Source: Diphasiastrum complanatum (taxonomy: Eukaryota; Streptophyta; Lycopodiopsida; Lycopodiales; Lycopodiaceae). From it: 64,000 nt of DNA. The stretch covers positions 18,674,149-18,738,148 of the forward strand of contig CM055106.1 in NCBI GenBank assembly GCA_029204225.1, given 5' to 3'. The notes below the pieces were generated by a model. It searched no databases, had not been told where the DNA came from, and saw only the letters and a program-made list of their open reading frames with translations. Made by a program: the position numbers and the translations under genes. Positions 57,740 to 64,000 of the stretch are shown in pieces (within the stretch, counting starts at the first letter, position 1; each line of letters starts with the position of its first letter).

Positions 57740-58486
57740 ATGGAAGGGTGCGAAAAACCAAAACAAAAATTCATAAAATCAAGAAAAATACAAAAAGATT
57801 ATTGTTGGGATATGGAACTCACCCAAGAACTTGGGACATATACGTTGAAGGTAGACGGAGCCTACAGACATTCGAATAGAGAAGGTGCCATAGGAGCAGT
57901 ATTGCAGAATCCCAATGGGACTGAATTAGCCAGTATAGAAGTCCTATTAGGGAAAAGATTCACGAACAACACTGCCGAATACAAAGCCCTTCTAATCGGT
58001 CTACAAATGGCCATGCGAGTTGCGCAAACTATGAGCAACCTCCGAATTATGGGGGATTCACAACTCCTAATCCGAGGTATGACTAGCGTATACCGACTCA
58101 AAAGTAGGACCTTACAGGCCTATGCAATTGCCATCAACGAATACACTAGAGAGTTTTTCCACATCGAATGGATGCATATTCCACAAGCACAAAACCAACG
58201 TGCTGATAGTCTAGCAGCGATAGCCTACGACCATGATCATTACTGGCAATGTGAGCCAGGTAGGGTAGTCATTTCGCCCATAACCATTGCTGCAGAGCTA
58301 TGGACAATCCTAAAAGCCCAAGCATGGTATGGAGTTCGGTGGATCATAAGTCTGATAAACCAAGTAGGTCTAGAGAATCCCCAACTCCTAGTCCAATTAC
58401 ATCAGTTAATGAGCCATGAGCTATCTAGAACTTGTTTTAGGTCACACCATAGTAGCATAACCCATGGGTTAATGCACACGGCCTAA
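57740..58486 (+). CDS. Additional RNase H of element F (downstream of integrase)
   Basis: A second RNase H, of the ribonuclease HI kind found as an extra domain (aRNH) in plant Tat-lineage Ty3 elements, encoded after the integrase. The open frame has 248 codons. Catalytic residues are all visible: LKVDGAYRHSNREGAIGAVL (Asp), NNTAEYKALLIGLQMA (Glu), RIMGDSQLLIRG (Asp), QNQRADSLAAIAY (Asp). WMHIPQAQNQRAD is the usual alpha-E region. The last 70 residues have no assigned domain. The first Met may not be the real start: the 5' end is low in similarity and the domain may be expressed as part of the polyprotein. This domain probably replaced the function of the degenerate RT-linked RNase H. In Tat elements the position of the extra domain varies. 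Confidence 0.88.
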   Translation: MEGCEKPKQKFIKSRKIQKDYCWDMELTQELGTYTLKVDGAYRHSNREGAIGAVLQNPNGTELASIEVLLGKRFTNNTAEYKALLIGLQMAMRVAQTMSNLRIMGDSQLLIRGMTSVYRLKSRTLQAYAIAINEYTREFFHIEWMHIPQAQNQRADSLAAIAYDHDHYWQCEPGRVVISPITIAAELWTILKAQAWYGVRWIISLINQVGLENPQLLVQLHQLMSHELSRTCFRSHHSSITHGLMHTA

Positions 58487-58617
58487 GTACATAGTAAAAC
58501 CCTGCCCTAGCATGAACCTGATAGATACACACGGAAGGGGAGAGGGGGTGTACAGCTTAAAGATTTTTAGTACATTCAACACATTGTATATTCATCTATA
58601 TAAATGCTAAAACACAG

Positions 58618-59633
58618 GTGATGGAATTCACTGCTGAAAAGAGAATGGAAGACCCACAGAGCAGTAATCAGCCCGAGCAACGCCATAGAAAACTGATGAG
58701 GTTCGTACTAAAGGAAGAACAGAGGACTGACATAGAAATCCAATGTCTGAAAGAAGAATTGAAGAAACAAAAGGACCTACGAATCAGAGCCACTAACGAG
58801 TTGGTTAGCACCAATAAAGAGCGAGATACCTGGAAGCAGAAGTACAATGACCTCAAGGAGGCTAGCGAAAGACGGCAGATAAGCCATAGGGAGGGGTATA
58901 AAGGGCAGGAAAAGATCCTAGCCAACACCAAGGTGGAACTAGCTGCAACTGAAACTACCGTAGCCATGCTAGCTAGGCAGTTACATGAGTATCAGAGAAA
59001 AGAAGCTGCAAGAGGACCAATCAGGCCTCAGAGTTCCCACAACCCTTTACCCGCTTACCCTGTGCACTGCAAGGAAATTTTGTCGGACAGTCTGTTTTAC
59101 AAAATTTTTGATGCTTACAGCTCATATCTACCGCCCATGGAGTTTCCGCTAGATATCCAGGTTTTTGAGCTACAAACATCCACGAGTTTCGCCCTCAAAT
59201 TCACATGGCCACTCATCCCATGTAGTTTTGAAAACTACAAAGATTCTTGCGAAAGCTTATGTAGGTTCTCAGTTGTTGCCGCGCACCAGAAAGATGATAT
59301 CATTAGATTGGCCGGCCACTATGCCTACTGCCTACAGAATTGGTTACCACAACATTGGGGTGCTAAGACTAAACCCACCAGGATTCACCTTACCAAATGG
59401 TGGTACAACCTCAATGAGTCCATGGAGTCAGGAGCGGACCTAGCATTGTACTGCGGATGCGTGACAGAACTTCCAGGGAACGCAAAACCCTAAATGAGAT
59501 GTTTTATTTTAAGTTCCTGGAAGGTGCCGATCCAGCCCTTGTGGATGTGACAGAAGTGGACCCCAATTACATCGGGAAGTTGAAAAACCAACGGATGGAA
59601 ATGTGCAGGAATGCACTGTAACCACCCACCTCA
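58618..59633 (+). CDS. Coiled-coil 3' ORF of element F
   Basis: ORF of 291 codons (58618-59493) 130 bp after the extra RNase H. Residues 30-135 are a long charged coiled coil (IEIQCLKEELKKQKDLRIRA, TNKERDTWKQKYNDLKEASE, LANTKVELAATETTVAMLAR). After a Pro-rich hinge (GPIRPQSSHNPLPAYP) comes a globular part with LSDSLFYKIFDAYSSYLPP, AHQKDDIIRLAGHYAYCLQN and RIHLTKWWYNLNESMESGA. A conserved-looking continuation in another frame (KTLNEMFYFKFLEGADPA to CRNAL before TAA at about 59623) suggests a frameshift near 59450. No known family is recognised. Its domain order (coiled coil first) is the reverse of the 3' ORFs of elements A and B. Confidence 0.7.
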
Positions 59634-60299
59634 CTATTATGCATCATACACTAGACACACTATGGTGAGCATCTGTTGCAAGTCTCAGTTTCTATGCATA
59701 CGTCTTTATTGCACCTCTATAAAAACTCTGAGGTGCATTTGGGCATTTGCTAACTTCTATGGGCATAAATGAATGTATAGATGCATAGTTGAGGGGGGTT
59801 GAGATATAAAAAAATGGGAACAAAAACAGTGCAGTGGGGTGGGGAGTGACTCCATCACCCAATGGGTAAGGCACAGAAGAAAAATATATAAAAAAAAGAG
59901 AAAAGAAAAACAGAAAAAGAGAGAGAAAGAAAGATTGAGAGAAAAGTAAGAGAAAAAAGAAAGAGACTTCAACTGTATGTATCAGATCTCGAACCAATTT
60001 GTGAGGACGAGTGACGCCTCACACATCCATAAGAGGTGAGGACGATTTTCCTAATTGATTCCATAGACTAGCGGAAAACCAGTACTTCCTAGCATCTTGT
60101 GTATTGGATCTTAAGATAGTAAGTTGTCCTACATGGACTACTGTCAGAATATAGGGCTTGAGAGGAGAGTCAGTACAAAGAGGAAACTAGATGATTATTC
60201 CCTATTGAATCCGTTCTTAGAGAGTATAAGTTGAATGTCTAAACAAAATAAAAATAAAAATTGATAATCACCAGTCTAGACCGGTTTCAGAGTTGGGGC
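59634..60299. other. Noncoding 3' part of element F
   Basis: Contains a 90-bp purine-only-like tract (about 59878-59968; AAAAGAGAAAAG-type words), possibly an over-long PPT region, and otherwise no gene. Confidence 0.45.
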
Positions 60300-60528
60300 A
60301 CTAAAGCCTCATCGTGCATACATTCACACACACATCAATGACACGGTGTTAGACACAATACTGATGACCTGCATCCATATCATCCCATCTCCAATCCTGA
60401 GATTTGCATTTGCATATCTGTAGCACAGGCATCCCAAAGGGAGCCGGGAACCACGACTTAGCTTCCCAGTCTTTAACTCTTGCCATCCAAACCCACTTGA
60501 CATACAAGCAGCCAACTCGCCAATAACG

Positions 60529-60780
60529 ATCAGACTTAACCAACTTGAAGTTCCGAAAACCAACATTGAGATCCAACCTGGCGCCATGCCAGATCGGGGG
60601 TCCCGATGTGGGTGACTTCCCTCCAAGCAAGCCGCTCGACATACATCAAACTTAACCAACTCGAAGCTTCGTTACAAACGAGTAACATCCATTCCAAACA
60701 AGCGGTCTGACTTACATCAGACTTAACCAACTGAAAGCTTCGTCACGAGCGCTGGAAGCCAACCTGGCGCCACGCCAGAC
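60529..60780. repeat. Interspersed tandem units within the LTR-like region
   Basis: CAGACTTAACCAACT-type blocks at about 60529, 60644 and 60716, each followed by GAAGCTTCGT or GAAGTTCCG; CCAACCTGGCGCCAYGCCAG at about 60573 and 60758. Confidence 0.75.
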
Positions 60781-60933
60781 TGGACAGCCATAAACAGGTA
60801 ACATCCACCCAAGCAAGCCATCCAACTCAGCCGACAGGTTAGAGCCCGTTCCCCAAGAGCTTAACCCATTCACGTTCATGCAAGGAACACTCAGAACCAC
60901 AAGCCGCAACAGATATAAAGACAACCAGTTCTT

Positions 60934-61007
60934 GGACCAAATGGTCCTGACAGCATACCGCTGGCGCCACGGACCGAATGGTCCCGACGGCATACCGCTG
61001 GCGTCCC
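60934..61007. repeat. 37-bp tandem duplication
   Basis: GGACCAAATGGTCCTGAC... (60934-60970) and GGACCGAATGGTCCCGAC... (60971-61007) differ at only a few positions; each contains CTGGCGYC. Confidence 0.9.
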
Positions 61008-61302
61008 GGGATACGACCCTCAGCTATGTGCCAACTTAAAAATTTGGAAGCGGCCTTACAATTAGCGCTTTTACCGAACACTGAAATCCAGAAGGTAATC
61101 AGAGTCAGTTTCAGAAAAATCCCACTTTATTGATAAATCTGAGAAGGTTACATTTCAAGTGTGTGATCGACCCTAGTCTCCGGGGCGCTAGCATGCCAAG
61201 GCGAGAGCCATGACAACATTCCAGCAAGGGAGGCTGAGACTTGGTTGGAGCTCGCCCTGAGTCGCAACCTGCACTCCCCTATAGTATTGGTGTGATTCGG
61301 CA

Positions 61303-61317
61303 CCCCCCCCCCCCCCC
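61303..61317 (+). repeat. Poly-C run of 15
   Basis: Mononucleotide run; read on the minus strand it may act as the PPT of a retroelement. Confidence 0.95.
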
Positions 61318-61520
61318 ATACCAAGCACTCTACCCAAGCTCGTAAAGCACGTTTTTCTCTCTCTAGGATTTTCTCTTTCTAGAAAGTCATTTTCTCTCTC
61401 TAGATTTTATTGATCCCCAGGCTTCCTTTAATCATGCCTAGATCGTGTAAGGTGATTGCACATCGATCTGAGCTCTCTGGACTCCGCTAGAACCGATCAA
61501 AGATTTTCAGCCATAGGAAC

Positions 61521-61620
61521 TTGGCGCCGGCTGGATTCTGGTCACAGTGGCGCCGGGAGCGGCGCCGGCGCCGTTGGCGCCGGGAGCAGCAAGGGCGCTG
61601 CTGGCGTCGGGGACATAGCT
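61521..61620. repeat. GGCGCC cluster, GC-rich
   Basis: Five GGCGCC sites within 60 bp (61523, 61549, 61561, 61567, 61576), mostly as (T)GGCGCCGGGAGC-like units, in a region otherwise AT-rich. A Gly/Ala frame crosses it but is only the translation of the repeat. Confidence 0.85.
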
Positions 61621-62250
61621 GGCGGCGATGGCACCGGAAGTAAAGCTTGTAAAGGTTGCTTTACAACATCCACCCCACCTTTATAAAATCTGATGTCCTC
61701 ATCAGATGTCAGATTAAAGTAAAGGTGTCTCCCAATTAAAATAACTATACATTTAAGCTACTTGGCACAGTACTCAATTTACTGGCCACTTTTTATTAAT
61801 ATTGAAGCTGGCACACCACAAGTCGGAGGCTCAGCTCTTTGTACTGAAAGATTACATAACTTGAAAATATATCTTTGTCTGGAAAAAGCGTAGATTTGAT
61901 ATCGCTTTCGTAAAACCCAAAAACCTTATTAACTGGTGACAGAGGCCTTTCTTTGAAATGTTCGCCCCTGTCGCTTCTGACTTTCAACTTTGAAACTCTT
62001 TTGAGCTCCTGATTTGTCCTTGATGCACTTTGTGTTGAGCTCCCTGAGCACCAGATTTGTTCAGTTCCGCACAGGTATCAAGGCTCCCTGAGCCAAAGGA
62101 TTTATCGTTCGATTGCCCACTTTATGGTCCACTCCGTGCCTTGTCGCTTCTGCACCTTGATTTCTCTCCTTGTCCCAGCCTGATCTTGATACTTTTCCAT
62201 ATTGGCTCTTTAAGGTAGGCAAAGATTGAGTACTCCGCAATGCACCTCTC
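61621..62250. other. No gene recognised
   Basis: Presumably retroelement untranslated sequence. Confidence 0.4.
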
Positions 62251-62640
62251 ACTTAGCTTGAAGTAGCTCTTTGAATCAGCCCAAATGTAACCATTGACCT
62301 CGTGGAAAGCCAAAGGGTCGCACCAGTTTGATCCGCATCCGAACTATCTCTTCGCGTTTGTTTGAAGCACCATGTCCGTCGCGCAAAACTTGACTTTCAC
62401 AATTTTATCACTGGTCAGTTGCCTCACAGTCAAAACAAGAAGTGTACATCGAGCTTGGCTTCAAGTAGCTCTCTTTGAATCAGACACATGCACCCAGAGT
62501 TTGCACTAGTCCGATCTCAACGCGAACTGTCCCTTAGCGTCCGTTCGAAATACCAAGTCTCTCATGCAAGACTCAACTTTCACAGTTCCTTCATTGATCA
62601 GCTGCCTTACACGTAACACAAACCAGCGTACTCATATGTT
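62251..62640. repeat. Diverged tandem duplication, unit about 200 bp
   Basis: ACTTAGCTTGAAGTAGCTCT at 62251 recurs as GCTTGGCTTCAAGTAGCTCT at about 62452. The two units stay collinear: GCACCAGTTTGATCC / GCACTAGTCCGATCT, CCGAACTATC / GCGAACTGTC, GACTTTCACAATT / AACTTTCACAGTT, GTCAGTTGCCT / ATCAGCTGCCT. Confidence 0.85.
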
Positions 62641-63529
62641 TCCTCATCATTGCTGGTCCAGAGAAAGCCTATAACAAACTTTCCTTTCCACAACAAAAAC
62701 TTGTCAACTTATTAGGTCCAAAGTTCGCCAGTCTCCTCGTGTGAGTATGGCTAGGTCACCTTGAATTTGCCCCCGTTTTGATCAACTTTCATTCAAAATT
62801 TGCCCCAAGAGAGAGGTGTGTGTGATAGTTCCCCTCCACTTATAAATCAGCTGATCGGACTTGGAGTAGAGTTCTTCGGACAAAAAGCCTTTCCAACACT
62901 TTGCTTCCCATCTGCTAGGATTATGGCTCGATCCAACTTGTTGCCAATCTCTGAAGAGGATCCTAGTCTTTCCCCTTTGAGGAAAGCCCAACTGACACTG
63001 GATATCACCCATGCTCAGTGAGTTTCAGTTCCGAAGGTGGTCGTCCCAAAATGAAGACCAACTGCTCCATAGAAGATCTCCCCTGAAATTACCCTTTCCA
63101 ACTTTTTGACTTTCTGCTTGCGTTTGGTGGGCATTGTCGCAAATAAAACTAACCCAAGAAACAGGCTAGCCATCCATTCTTTGCAAACATTGAGTCATTT
63201 CGTTGCCGTTCACATGCGAGTACTTGAACTGCAAATCCGCCCCACAGATTCTGTAGTCCTCTTTATTTGATGGTATCAGCCTTCAAAAGAAAAGGTTCCT
63301 TCTCGAGCCATCAGCTCCTTGTATCACAAGCAATCATGCAAACCAGGCAAAGCACGAGTACTAAGACTCACCACGAATACATACAAGTAAGACACTCAGG
63401 CAGGTTTACTAACAAGTAACAAAGACAAGGTCCCCCTTTGAGATGGTCCTGCCAACGGACCTTTGCCTGGTCGCGCCCATACAAATCGATCACAGAATCA
63501 GCCCACATAGGACACCCCTCCAACTATCC
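62641..63529. other. No gene recognised
   Basis: Only short frames; no conserved motif. Confidence 0.4.
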
Positions 63530-63778
63530 GTGCTTTCACCATTAAGCAGCACGTTGCCTCAGTCACGCCCCACCACTTTTTGGTCGATAGCCCTTATAGC
63601 TAAACGATCGGCAGCTATTCCGCACCGGTAGCTAACCACCCATGCTTTACACCCGAATTCGAGCAACATCTTTGTATCAATGGTTAACCTGTACAGTTCG
63701 AATATGTCGCCCCGCACCCCACAAGGTACAGACCGTGCTTTCACCTCCCTAGGCAGCACTTTGCCTCATCCGTCCTAC
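63530..63778. repeat. Direct repeat pair, spacing about 207 bp
   Basis: CCGTGCTTTCACC...AGCAC(G/T)TTGCCTCA occurs at about 63530 and again at about 63737, with a similar CCCCA-rich approach to both. Confidence 0.7.
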
Positions 63779-64000
63779 GTGCAGACAGCGCCAGGCCCGA
63801 ACCTCTTGTATATCCATTTGCAAGTGATAGGCGTCTTACCATCAGGTAGCTCAACCAAGTTTTAAGTCCTATTTTTTGATATAGCTTCCATTTCTGTTTC
63901 CATAGCTTCACGCCACTCCTCGTGCTCCTTTGCTTTATCAAAAGTTTCTGGTTCTTGAGCCTTGAGCACAGAACCCATTAGGGCTAGATTCATCTCTAAT
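63779..64000 (-). pseudogene. Ty1/copia RT N-terminal fragment, runs off the window
   Basis: Minus strand from the right edge reads EPETFDKAKEHEEWREAMET, EMEAISKNRT, stop (Trp expected), NLVELPDGKTPITCKWIYK, the conserved start of copia RT (EPxTxxEAxxxxxWxxAMxxE, KWVYK). It then breaks down after KWIYKRF. The upstream integrase part would lie beyond 64000. The stop again fits TGG-to-TAG/TGA decay. Confidence 0.88.

Larger units (their letters stand above)
60300..61302 (-). mobile_element. Possible LTR in minus orientation
   Basis: On the minus strand a run of 15 G (61317-61303) is followed by TGCCGAATCACACC. Further on a polyadenylation signal stands in ATCAATAAAGTGGG (about 61120). This order (PPT, TG, AATAAA) fits an LTR, but its far end and partner were not found. 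Internal tandem repeats are listed separately. Confidence 0.35.

Noticed and set aside
61456-61686. Gly/Ala-rich protein gene
   Set aside because: The frame only translates the GGCGCC repeat cluster; start and end have no similarity to anything known.
60300-64000. 3' LTR of element F
   Set aside because: The 5' LTR end of F (GGCCCTAACA before the primer site) has no recognisable second copy here; the LTR-like signals at 60.3-61.3 kb point to the other strand.

Overview
This is nuclear DNA of a seed plant. It is intron-rich, AT-rich and dominated by decayed LTR retrotransposons of plant Ty1/copia and Ty3/gypsy type, with a plant-type heparanase-like gene (GH79) at the left. Long AG/CT microsatellites, a tRNA-derived SINE and widely spaced host sequence fit a large, repeat-bloated plant genome. 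I cannot name the species from the sequence.

Layout. 0.3-1 kb: a copia gag relic. 2.04-2.16 kb: a SINE with a perfect 12-bp target duplication. 2.6-5.36 kb (+): seven exons of a heparanase-like protein whose splice phases all agree; its first exon, with the signal peptide, is not in the window. 7.6-10.4 kb: two copia gag-protease relics (-) and a 550-bp TG...CA LTR (+). 10.9-21.1 kb (-): Ty3 element A, with gag, protease, RT, RNase H, integrase, a motif-rich spacer and an extra downstream ORF. 21.15-26.4 kb (+): element B, a 5'-truncated relative of A in the opposite orientation with the same spacer and extra ORF. 26.4-28.8 kb (-): copia C (LTR, PBS, gag, protease). 28.8-43.7 kb: mostly anonymous AT-rich DNA with microsatellites and small Ty3 scraps. 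43.99-46.8 kb (+): copia D (RT, RNase H, PPT, LTR), whose LTR is homologous to that of C. 47.3-48.9 kb (+): integrase, chromodomain and LTR start of a chromovirus. 52.8-59.6 kb (+): Ty3 element F, with PBS, protease, RT plus degenerate RNase H, integrase, a second intact RNase H, and a coiled-coil 3' ORF. 59.6-64 kb: LTR-like and tandem-repeat sequence, ending in a copia RT start (-).

The only convincing host gene is the heparanase-like one. The rest is transposon biology. The most interesting signals are: a 3' accessory protein family conserved between elements A and B (globular N-terminus, low-complexity linker, coiled coil); an additional RNase H in element F that keeps all its catalytic acids while the RT-linked one has lost two; short GCGAAGGTTC-like motifs confined to the noncoding spacers of A and B; and a CT microsatellite that directly forms the 5' splice site of a heparanase intron.
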